In this document: piece after piece, positions 1 through 10,200 of the stretch | How the letters are laid out: every line of letters begins with the position of its first letter | Position numbering within the stretch: the stretch's first letter is position 1 | Assembly: GCA_002792495.1 (NCBI GenBank) | Contig: PFOK01000086.1 | Coordinates: forward strand, 1 to 16,655 | From: Candidatus Peregrinibacteria bacterium CG_4_10_14_0_2_um_filter_43_11 | Lineage (GTDB): Bacteria; Patescibacteriota; Gracilibacteria; UM-FILTER-43-11 | Length of the DNA: 16,655 nucleotides | Direction: 5' to 3' | Made by a program: the position numbers and the translations under genes | The notes under the pieces: generated by a model | What the model was told of the DNA's origin: nothing | The model's input: only the letters and a program-made list of their open reading frames with translations | The model's database searches: none

Positions 1-41
1 GCCGTCCTAATTCCAACTTGAATTCAGGAGAAAATCAGCCC

Positions 42-69
42 TTGACATTCTCCATAAAATGAGTATTAT
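42..69 (+). promoter_or_regulatory. Sigma70-type promoter for the lipoprotein gene
   Basis: A perfect -35 hexamer TTGACA (42-47) is followed by a 16-bp spacer and TATTAT (64-69), which matches five of six bases of the -10 consensus. Transcription would start near 76 and give a leader of about 80 nt before the ATG at 159. It is the best promoter match in the window. It may also drive the giant gene, since no clear promoter was seen in the 113-bp gap before that gene. Confidence 0.75.
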
Positions 70-100
70 TAACTCCATCATCGTTGCCCAATTCGAAAAC

Positions 101-113
101 CCCCCTCTGGGGG
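101..113 (+). promoter_or_regulatory. Small GC hairpin in the lipoprotein leader
   Basis: CCCCC (101-105), loop TCT and GGGGG (109-113) form a five-pair all-GC stem inside the predicted 5' leader. No T tract follows, so it does not look like an intrinsic terminator. It may stabilise the transcript or simply be a chance structure. Confidence 0.4.
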
Positions 114-121
114 ACTGAATG

Positions 122-150
122 CCCTTCCGAACACTAATTTTTGTGAAGGG
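122..150 (+). promoter_or_regulatory. Leader stem-loop overlapping the only ribosome-binding candidate
   Basis: CCCTTC (122-127) is the exact reverse complement of GAAGGG (145-150), with a 17-nt loop between them. GAAGGG is also the only Shine-Dalgarno-like stretch before the ATG at 159, eight bases upstream of it. If the stem forms, the ribosome-binding site is covered. The stem is only six pairs, so regulation is inference. Confidence 0.4.
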
Positions 151-158
151 TTTAATTT

Positions 159-1067
159 ATGTTTATGAAACTTAATAAAAAAAATCTTTGTATCGGGCTG
201 CTTGTTGTAATGATTTTGGTGGTGGGGGTTTTGGGTGGATGTTCCCAGGCAAACGATCGGAATCTGAAGGGTGCAACGGAGGTAGGGGGAGTAGAAGAAA
301 CGCAAGATGGTGTGATGAAGGAAAAAGTGGGGGGAGATGTGGAAGTTGTGGAAAAAAATGAAGAAGGTGAGAGTAACAAAAAGATTGATTTAGGATGGGG
401 ATATGAAAAGGATAACGATTTTGTTTTTTACGCAAATAAAAAAATCGAAGGAGCGGATCTGGAAACGTTTGAACCATTAGAATCTTTTATAGTGGGTGCG
501 ATGTATGATACTTATATTTTTAAAGACAAACATTCAGTTTATTTGAGGGGTCATAAAATCTCCTATGCAGATCCGGACACTTTTGAAGTATTAGGGGGGG
601 GGTATTCGAAGGATGGAGTCAGTGTTTACTACATTGATAAGAGGATTTCAAAAGCAGACGCATACAGTTTTAAAGTAGCTTTCGATCAGGAAGGAAAAAG
701 AGAATTTTTTGATAAAGCATTTTATTATTGTTATGGCATTCCAAGTAAAGAAATAGGAAAACAAGAAGTGGAATTAATGCCCAATTGTTTCTACTCAAAG
801 AATGAAGAAGAAGTGTTTTATAAAATGAAAAAAATTCCCTATGCAGATCCGGACACTTTTGAAGTATTAGGGGGGGGGTATTCGAAGGATGGAGTCAGTG
901 TTTACTACATTACGGAAAAAGTTGAAGGGGCGGATTCAAAGACATTGGAGTTAATTTATTATCCTGGGCCTGGTTACGAGACTGTAGACTACGCCAAAGA
1001 TAAAAATCATGTGTATTTTAAGGGCGAAATTAAACCAGAACTTGATGCAAGTACATTTGAATTCTAA
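159..1067 (+). CDS. Lipoprotein with six DKNYY-like repeats
   Basis: Predicted membrane-anchored, surface-exposed lipoprotein of 302 residues; its biochemical role is unknown. A basic N-terminus and hydrophobic segment (about residues 10-26) lead to the lipobox L25-G26-G27-C28. A linker rich in Glu, Lys, Val and Gly follows to about residue 85. The rest is six degenerate units with the pattern Y-x-K-D, then V-[YF]-[YF], then K-[IV], A-D and T-F-E. This resembles the DKNYY repeat family of bacterial lipoproteins. Units 3 and 5 and the region just before each are identical in DNA over 74 bp, and both contain a G9 tract, so the frame is exposed to slippage. The start at 159 is preceded by a weak GAAGGG; the ATG at 165 is an alternative. 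The giant gene follows in the same direction after 113 bp, so co-transcription is possible. Family assignment comes from the repeat pattern; no binding partner can be named. Confidence 0.88.
   Translation: MFMKLNKKNLCIGLLVVMILVVGVLGGCSQANDRNLKGATEVGGVEETQDGVMKEKVGGDVEVVEKNEEGESNKKIDLGWGYEKDNDFVFYANKKIEGADLETFEPLESFIVGAMYDTYIFKDKHSVYLRGHKISYADPDTFEVLGGGYSKDGVSVYYIDKRISKADAYSFKVAFDQEGKREFFDKAFYYCYGIPSKEIGKQEVELMPNCFYSKNEEEVFYKMKKIPYADPDTFEVLGGGYSKDGVSVYYITEKVEGADSKTLELIYYPGPGYETVDYAKDKNHVYFKGEIKPELDASTFEF
562..635 (+). repeat. 74-bp exact direct repeat, copy 1, with G9 tract
   Basis: Every base of 562-635 recurs at 838-911, an offset of 276 bp or exactly 92 codons. It encodes the stretch running from Y-A-D-P-D-T-F to Y-S-K-D-G-V. 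Nine consecutive G (594-602) encode Gly146-148. Neighbouring repeat units in the same gene have diverged, so this copy is recent or kept identical by gene conversion. Confidence 0.95.
838..911 (+). repeat. 74-bp exact direct repeat, copy 2, with G9 tract
   Basis: This is the second copy of the 562-635 segment, in the same reading frame. Its G9 run is at 870-878 and encodes Gly238-240. Identity stops at the same point in both copies: the first continues GAT and the second ACG. Confidence 0.95.
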
Positions 1068-1180
1068 AACCCAAAACCCAAACAACTAAAAGTCCACTCC
1101 CCATACTTCAGATAAGCTCGTCCCATTTTGTTATTTGAATAGAGCCCAACCCGAACTTTTAGTTACTTATTTCTATCTCC
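1068..1180 (+). promoter_or_regulatory. Gap before the giant gene, with a 10-bp inverted repeat
   Basis: AACTAAAAGT (1084-1093) is the exact reverse complement of ACTTTTAGTT (1155-1164), with 61 bp between the arms. The second arm ends 16 bases before the ATG at 1181. No convincing -35/-10 pair, T-tract terminator or purine-rich Shine-Dalgarno sequence is visible; the bases before the ATG are pyrimidine-rich (TTTCTATCTCC). The repeat could fold in a read-through transcript or bind a regulator, but neither is shown. Confidence 0.35.
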
Positions 1181-1264
1181 ATGATTGTCACAAAACGCAC
1201 GTTTGCCCTTTTATTCATTCTCACTTTTAGTTTCGGGTTTTTGCACTTTAATTCCGTATCTGCA
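1181..1264 (+). other. Sec signal peptide of the giant protein
   Basis: Residues 1-28 show the classic layout: basic K5-R6, a hydrophobic core (about 8-21) and a small-residue cleavage site S-V-S-A before Q29. Type I signal peptidase would release the mature protein. There is no lipobox Cys, so this is not a lipoprotein signal. Confidence 0.88.
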
Positions 1265-4200
1265 CAAGAACTAACTGGTTTTGAAGGCAGGGTTTTGGAA
1301 CTGCCTACAGAACAATCCGGCAGAACCGCTCCTGCTCTGGCGGATGAATTAATTATCCGTTATAAAAACGGAACTTCAACAGCAGAACGCCTCCGGTTTA
1401 GAAACACGAACGGACTCAAAACGATCAGAAGCCGGAAGGATACCGTCAGCAAAAAAGGGATTGAACGTGTCCGTGTTGTTCAGTCCGAAACCCCGGAAGC
1501 ATTACAGCAACGGATCACGGATTTAAAACAGGATCCCCGTATTGAATATGTAGAACCCAATACCATTCGTGACATTCAGTCTGCCACCCCAAATGATACA
1601 GATTATTTTCAGCAATGGACATTGCCGCAAATCAATGTTCCCTCCTTTTGGGAAACAACAACAGGAAGTGAGCAGGTGAAAGTGGCTGTACTGGATACCG
1701 GTTTAGACTTTACTCATACAGACAAACCCATCCATCTTTTGCAAGGTTACAATTTTGTGAATGATGATACCGATCCTACGGATGATCATGGACATGGAAC
1801 ATATATTGCGGGTGTAATTGCCGCTCATTCGGATAACGCGAATGGTATTACCGGTCTTTGTTGGAACTGTTCTATCCTCCCCGTGAAAGTAATGAACCAA
1901 TACGGAAAGGGAACTGATGCGGATGTTGCCAATGGAATCATTTGGGCAACCGATCAGGGGGCAGACATCATTAACTTGAGCGTTGGCGGTTACGCCTATT
2001 CCCAAACCTTGCTGGATGCTGTCACTTACGCTCAACAGCACGACGTCCTCGTCATTGCTGCCGGAGGAAATCACGGTATTCCCGTTCCTATGTACCCTGC
2101 TAACTACCCGGATGTTATTGGTGTTTCCGCCACGGATTCAAATAATGAACTATGGAGTGGTTCCAATACCGGTGAACATATCGATCTTGCCGCTCCCGGA
2201 GTGAATGTGTATGGTCTAGGGTTGAATAATACCTACAGTTCTCGTAACGGTTCTTCTGTAGCTACCGCTCATGTTACCGGAATCGCTGCCCTACTCCTTT
2301 CCGATAAACTTACTCTCACCAATAACCAAATTACCCAATCCCTTTTTGCTCAGGCAGAGGATTTGGGGGTAGAAGGGAAGGATGAGGTGTTTGGGGTGGG
2401 ATTATCCGGAACATGGAATGGGACAGGAGAGGTAAAAGTCGGAGATGTGGAGCCAACAAATGAAGAACTGGTTCATCACGAAAAAGCACCGGAGCTTGCC
2501 GCGAATAACTCAAGGGATATGAATATTTTAAGCAATAGGCTGAATCTGATTTATTCGAAAGAATATGTTCAGGAGTTTTTAAATAAACAACCTGGAAAAT
2601 TAAAAAATTATGTGTATCGTTCGCCGATGGATCTCGATTACTCAGCAGCCGATTTGCTCACCATTTCTAATGAAGGCCCCGGCTACTCTATTAATCCTCA
2701 AGTATTAACGGTATTTATGGAACTTCTCTCTAATGGCATCACAAACCTTCGTCTGACAGAAAGACAAATCGGAGAAATTTTGGAGGTTGATCAGGATTAT
2801 CATGATGAAGTATTAAAAAGAATGAGTGTTTTTTCTGAGAATGAAGATAACGAAAATTCTACCTATCCTGCCAACACTTTAACTGCACAGATTGGAACTA
2901 TCGCAACGGAACTCGGATTTCAGCAAAATTGTTTTTCCTCTTATAAGGTGGGTCGTTCTTATCATCAGGACTGTCAACCAACCAAAATTATTTTTAAAGA
3001 TGGCTCAGCTATTCCATTTGAATCTGAAATCAATGCAGAAACGTACGCAGTCCAATCTGTTTTAGCCAAACTGACTATTGATAAACGGGAATGGCAAAAG
3101 TGGACTTCCAAAGAGGAAGGTTCTTTTTATGACCTATTTGAAAGATGGTTTGGGAAGCCCAATCGTACTCCTTCCAATTTGGTAACTCTTGCAGACGATG
3201 ACCCTGTGGAACAGCCTTTCCTTACACACAAACCTTATGAAGATACAGATTTTGTGAATTTGAATTCGTATTTTGATCATGAATATCCGAATTATTCAGG
3301 TGCCTACGTAACAGGCAGTTCTTTGCTGAATTTTATGGGTCAGACTCGTAATAATGCTTCCAACCCTGAGTGTTATTTGGGGTATGATTGTTATAGTGAC
3401 CACGACGGGATCGATTATGGCACTCAAGAAGAAAAAATATTTGCTGCGGGTAATGGGGTAGTTTTAAAAGTAAAAGATAATACGATAGCTCCTAATCCAT
3501 ATGGAAATGTAATTTATATAACTCACTATACTAATGATGATGCAATTCCAGATTACATTAGTATATATGCTCATCTTGCTAACAGTTATAAATTAGATAA
3601 TGGAACTACTATTGATTTTGGGGAAAATTTAATAAAAGATAGCACAATTATTGTGGGAAATTTAATTGGTGAAAGTGCTGGAACAGGCGCAGACTGTATT
3701 AAAAAAGATGCGAATGGAAAGTGCATTCAATATGTAAGAAATGATACTAAGTATGCTCCTCATCTCCATTTCAGTATTCGCAAAATCATAAAAGAATCGG
3801 ATGGAACTTTTGATGAAACCAAAATGCCAGAGACTCATCACCTCGTTGATCCGTATGGTTGGTGGGGACAAGGTACTGACCCTGCAGATAATCATGGTAG
3901 TGGAAGTTATAAAAGTACGGCCAGTACGTGGTTATGGAAAAATGTGGAAAGCCCATTATTGGTGGATAATAAGGACGTTTCTTTTCAGCATTTTGCGAAT
4001 AAAGGTGTGGGTGCGCTATGGAATGAAAAATCTGGTACAGGGGCTTACAACAACCATGCCCTCTACACGTTCGCCGTAAATAATCCTGAGCGCAAATGGG
4101 ATGATTGGGCCTTTTGGGTCGGTAATATGGAAAAGGCTGGTCAATACGTAGTAAGAGTGCATATTCCCGATTACACGCCTATTGTTTCTAAAAGCAGAAT

Positions 4201-7200
4201 AGATGCTATTGGATTGAGCACGTCGGAAAAAAACGCACTTTTTACTTTTGATGGTAAAACAGCGACATTTAAAATTGGGAGCCTTTCGGAATTATCAAAA
4301 TTGCTACAAACGTTCAACGATTTGGATATTGGTAAAAAGAAGCAGGTGACTGAAATTTGGGAACGGCCATGGAATCGGAAGGCACATTATACGGTTTATC
4401 ATAAGGGTGGTACAACCGACATCGAAATTGATCAAAATAACATCGCAAAAGGCAGTCAATGGATCACGTTATGTAATCCATTTGCTTCTACATGTGCGTT
4501 TGGATTCGAAAAAGGGGTCAAGGCGGCTGTACGCTTGGTGGATGAAGTGAATGACAATAAAATGGAACAGGCAAAAGTGGATCAGCTTTTAAAACAGGGG
4601 TTAACACCGGAGCAAAAAAATCAGATTTGGGAATTAAAAACGGAGGATGCAGAAGGTGGCGGTCAGATCAAATTTTATGAATTTAAACATGAAACACTTT
4701 CTAGTATCCATCAATCTCCTGTCTGGTCTGGCCTAGCAAGTCCGCTACAAAATGCGGTGGAAGATTTATGGAATCAAAGTCATAATGAGTTTAAAGTCAT
4801 TTGGGCGGACGCGGTACGCTGGATATCAGCCAGTGAAGCGGGAGCAAATCCTGCAGTCATACCAACGCCATTGAACGAGAGCCCGGATTTGGAATTTAAG
4901 CCAAGTCTATTAAAAATTATAGAGATATTCTTTAAAAAAGAATCTTTTTATGAATATGTAATCAATGTCGTTGTCAAAAATACGGGGACCATAGATATAA
5001 ACGATGCCAATGTTTGTTTTGATCCGTTTTTCGGCAATTCCACGCAGGCTGATGCAGGAACTGCGTGTGAATACAATGTGCAAGTTGGTTTTTTGGGGGC
5101 GGGAGAAGAAAAAGAAATCAGTCTACCTTTTTTTAAAAAAGAAAAAATTCCTTCCAACGCTTCTCCTGTTGGCACACTGAGCGTTGGGGAAAATGGCGTG
5201 AGTCCGCTTGAATCCAAAAATGCTCAAAATAACAACACATTGATTGTAACGGATGAATATTTAACCGATGAAAATGGGGATGGCTCTTTATTTGAAGAGC
5301 CTGGTGGTATCGACCTTTCCTCTGCCCAACTTGGTGGGATCCAAATCGACCCAACCACTAATCACATTCAGTTTGTACTGAAGGGGGATTTGGCAAAAGA
5401 CGGTGAGCAGGTGATTGATCTTTCCGCGACGCGGAGTGAGACGGCTAAACTGTTTCTGCAGGCACTGGCGGTGCCCAATTATAAACATCAGATTTCACTC
5501 GACATTATTCCGGATGGAGATCAGATTGTCGGGAAGGCGTGGGTGCCTGATCCGTTTGAAAGAACCGATTTAGCGGACGTGTTTTTAAAAGCCGATGTGG
5601 CCATGAAGTTTGATGTGTTTGGGGATAAAAACACGGAATTTCAACCTACAACGGAATGGACGAATTTAGTCAAAGCGAGTCCGTATTGGGAAGAAATTTC
5701 CTCCAAGGGATTTGGTCTTTATCCTGATTATGTGATTGCCGCCACCATTGTACCGGGGCAAGTAGAAGCTACCCAAACGGGCAATGACTTTTTTCTGGAA
5801 AACGTGAAATTGGATATCAACGCGGGGTGGTGGATGCGTGAACCGAGTCTTGTTTTGGATGGTTTGGGGTTGAGTAGCGGAGCGAAAGCAGACTTGGAAG
5901 ATCGTTTGCAAACGTTTAAGGCAAAAATGGAAACCGCGATCAAAAATCGCGCGCTGAATTTCACGTTGCCGGAAATGAACGGAGAGACGGGAACATCCGA
6001 TCCGCGCTTTGAAAAACTACGTTCCATTTTTGCGGTGGTGTCCGCGGCGCAATGGTACAAGGTGCAGGTCAAAAATCATCCGGAATTGCCGTATGCCAGC
6101 TTAATCGATTCGGAGAATCTGAGCGGGATCGGTAGTGAAACGCCTTTTGATTCGACGTATTGGGACAGTCAGGCATATCAGCAATTGGGTGCGCCGTTTG
6201 ACTGTCAATTATTCGCGGGCGAAGGCGAATGTAGCCATTGGGGGGGATTAAAAATGGAAAACAGCACACCAATAATCAGTGGCCCTGTTACGACGGAACA
6301 AAAAACGGTGCTCATTAAAACACTTGATGATTTTGAAACGGTGGAAAGTGAAGGTAATCATTATGTGTATGGTGGTACTGTACTGCTTCCGGAGGCGGAT
6401 CTTACTGTCGGACAAATCGATGTAAATGGTAGCTCCGATAATAATAAATTTTTGCCTGGTCAGTCTATTTCACTTGATATCGCGCTGATGAATTCCGGGC
6501 CTGTTTCGGCGCAGAATGTGATGTTTAAATTATATGATCAGGTGACGAGCGGCGATTCGAAAATGCTGTATACCATCACACAAAAAAACATTACATCGCT
6601 TGCCGGCTGGGAAGAGTTGACCGAACATGTTGATTGGGTATTTCCTAATACACCCGGTTTGCACACGCTGGTGGCGGAAATTGATTATTTGGACAAAGTG
6701 AAAGAAATGAATGAGATGAATAATATCTCCAAAAGTTTTTTGGAAGTCGTGGAACCACATCTGGATCTTTTTGTGGTGAGTCCACAGCCAAACACATTCA
6801 CTCATCCCGGCAACATTACATTTCAGGCAGTCGCATATGATCATTTTGGGAATTTGATTGAAAAAGACAGCGCTTATACCTGGTTTTCCGATTTAACCGG
6901 AACGCTGGGAATTGGTGACACGATCACGGTTTCTAATATGAGCGAAGGCGATCATTCCATCACACTTTCCGTGGATGACCAAGGGCTGAATGCGACAAAA
7001 ACATTGATGTTGTACATCAAACCAATGGGTTCACCGTTACCAAAAATTCTATTGCCGCTGAATGACGCCGCTTTTACCCATGAACTCATTGCCACGTTGC
7101 AGGGGGAAGCAATGGATAATGAAGACGGATCGCTTTCCGGCACCTCCCTTGTATGGTTCTCCAATCTGGATGGAGAGTTGGGTGTGGGGAATTCAATTTC

Positions 7201-10200
7201 TGTTAAATTCTCTTTAGGAGAACATATCATTACATTGAAAGCGACTGATAGTGATGGACAGACCGCGATGGTCACGGTAAACGTAAATGTTTCTCAGGGG
7301 ATACCTCTTCTTACCATTCTCGCGCCGGAATCCGATACTGTAATTCCGATAGGGGAAACAATTTCCTTTTCCGCAACCGCGAAAGACGAACAGCAGGGGG
7401 ATTTGAACAATAAAATCCAATGGTTTTCTAATATCGATGGTCTTTTGGGGCAGGGAGCGGATTTTAAAAAAATCTTGTCTGCTGGCGTTCATATCATCAC
7501 CGCGAGCGTGGTGGATAGTGATGGTTTACAAGCATCAGCGCAACGTACTATTACTGTTCAAAATACCGTACCGGATGTTGTAATTTCAACGCCGGCGGAC
7601 AGCCAAACATTTGATTACAAAAACGGCATCACATTCATTGGCGAAGCGAGTGACGCTCAGGATGGTGTAATAGTCACGGATTCAGCTTTTGTCTGGACTT
7701 CGGATAGAGATGGTGTGATCGGAATCGGAAAAACAACGGAAGCCACTAATTTATCTCCAGGTGCGCACACAATTACACTCTCCGTTAAGGATGATGAGGG
7801 TGGGGTGGGTACAGCGATTTTGGCGATTACTATCGATGCCGGTGAACCAACTGTTTCCATCTTACAGCCTGCTGATGGCTCAGCGTTTACGTTCGGAAAA
7901 TCCGTTATTTTAGAAGCTGCCGCGACCGATAAGCAGGATGGTGTTCTGGATGGGGAAAGCGTGAAATGGTTTTCCGATTTGGATGGTTTAATCGGCACGG
8001 GGGCAAATTTGACTGTGAGCACTTTGTCCGTTGGCATGCATAACATCCGTGTCGAAGCTGTAGATAGCCAGGGTTGGAAAAAATCAATTACTCATACCAT
8101 CACCATTCAACCGCTACAACCTCCGCAAGTTACGATTTTATTTCCAAAAAACAATGGTCAATATGTTGCAGGTGAGATGCTCTATTTTTATGGGCTGGCG
8201 AGTGACACGGAAGACGGATTGCTTTCCGGAACCGGTTTAAGTTGGATGAATGCGGACGGACAGGCAATCGGTGATGGTTCTGCTTTTAGTAGCAACGATT
8301 TTTTTCTCGGTTCACATACCATCACGTTTACCGCGACCGATTCGGATGGACTTTCAGCAAGCACCCAGGTTACATTCTCCATCATTCCTGCCGCACCTCT
8401 TGTTTCCATTATTTCTCCGACAGATGGCACACTTGTAAAAATCGGTGATCCGATCACATTTACCGGTCAGGGTGCCAATAATTTGAATTGGCAGTCGAAT
8501 GTGGATGGCGAGTTGGGTACGGGCGCGAGTTTGGATGTGAACAATCTCAGTAAAGGCAGTCATCTCATCACGCTAACTGCTACGGATGATTACGGTCAGA
8601 AATCCGAAACGACCATCACGGTTGCGATTATTGATGAGACGAGTATGGCGCTCCAAAAGTTCTCAAGCAGTGAGCTGAGTCAGATCATCGACTTCTCCGG
8701 TCAGAAAGATCACACACTAAATATCATCCTGCCCAAAGATGCCATCGTTGATAACGCGCAGGTCACCCTGGCTCCCACATCCGGCCTTGGTGTTCAGGGG
8801 GAGGAGGTTGACGTAATGGGGGAGGAGGTGACCGAAAATGAAGGTGAAATGATTGAAATCCTTGAACAACCTGAACTTCCTACATCGGAGGAATATTTTA
8901 ATGGGATCAAGGCCGTCAGCTTACCTCAAGACACACCTATTTTTAATCAGGATGGCAAATTATTTGATGTTGATTCGGAAGATAAAAAGTTAAATGAAGG
9001 TGATTTATCGGTTTTAAGTCCTTCCTTCAGCGTTGGTAGTAATCACGCTATGAGTTCTATACTGCCAGGAGGGGGTTTGTCTTTAGCTGGCAAAAATTAT
9101 TTTTATAGTAATGAATCGGCATTCAATACCTTGATTTTAGGTAATGGTAACGCTGTCCCATTGCAGGGTAGTATTAAATGGGTTTTCAAAAAGCCCAATC
9201 AGCTTAATTTGCCTTTTGAAGAGGCTATTCAAGACGTTAGTGTACCCCCTTATAGTGTATTCGTTTCTCTTAATTCTGGATATAATCTGATTCAGCTTTC
9301 TGGCGAATGGTCAGTCGATTTTTATAGTAAAAGCCAATACGATGCGGATTGGGTTTACCATTATACCGATATTTTTGAAGTGCATGAAACACCGAATTTA
9401 GCACCCGTGGTTGAAACAGCTGTTTGGTATACAAATGGAAATAAAGAGAACTCACTAATCAGTGTTTTCCCTCTTATCGCGGAAAACGCGACCTTGGTTG
9501 AATATGCAATTCACTGGAATTCAGGTGCAGGTTGGTTTAGTCAAGTACATACCGATCCTCAAAAAGATCTTTTATCAAGCGTCTCTTATCATTCCGGTTC
9601 GCCTAATTACGTTACAAATTATACAAATAAAGGTTTTGTTCCTTTCAGCTTAAAAGAAGGAGATGTCGTGCAATATTATGCTACTGCGACAGACTTTGAG
9701 GGAAATGTTGGTCAAAGCGCAACAAATTCATTTAGTGTTTCAGATAGTGACACTACAGGGCCAACGGTTAATAATATTGTTGTTTCCGAAGGTGAAGGCG
9801 CGGATGGGAATGGAGTTATTGATGACAAAGAAAAAATCTTACTGACGGTTTACGCGGAAGATATTTTTGAAAAAAAATGTATTTCTTCTGCTAGTTGTTT
9901 TACCAATCTTGATCGCTCCTCAGTGAATGGTGTTGCTACGGTGGATTTGGTTGTGGATGGCCAGTCTTATTCGATGATCGCGAATGGAAATAATTATTCG
10001 GTTACGCTTAGTCCTCTTTCAGCGGGTACCCACAATTACAGTATCATTGCTACCGATGACGACACTTCGCCGGAAAACACCACCGTTACCGGTAATTTTG
10101 TCGTTACCGAAGGTCCTACACTTCTTAATCCCTCTCTCGATGCCGGGGCGGATGGATTGATTGATTGGTCGTTTCCCGGTGACATGAAGACCGAACAAGT

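Noticed and set aside
3..62. Open + frame from the window edge to TGA at 60-62, possibly the tail of an upstream gene.
   Set aside because: Nineteen codons with no recognisable sequence, overlapping the promoter; chance cannot be excluded.
218..238. G-rich stretch in the lipoprotein gene as a G-quadruplex.
   Set aside because: Only two-layer G runs are possible, and it encodes the Gly/Val-rich signal peptide core, which explains the G content.
172..477. Minus-strand open frame of 101 codons rich in Pro, Leu, His and Ser.
   Set aside because: Composition is what the purine-rich coding strand of the lipoprotein gives when read in reverse.
1066..1083. AAAACCC repeated about 2.5 times after the lipoprotein stop.
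   Set aside because: Too short to be more than local simple sequence.
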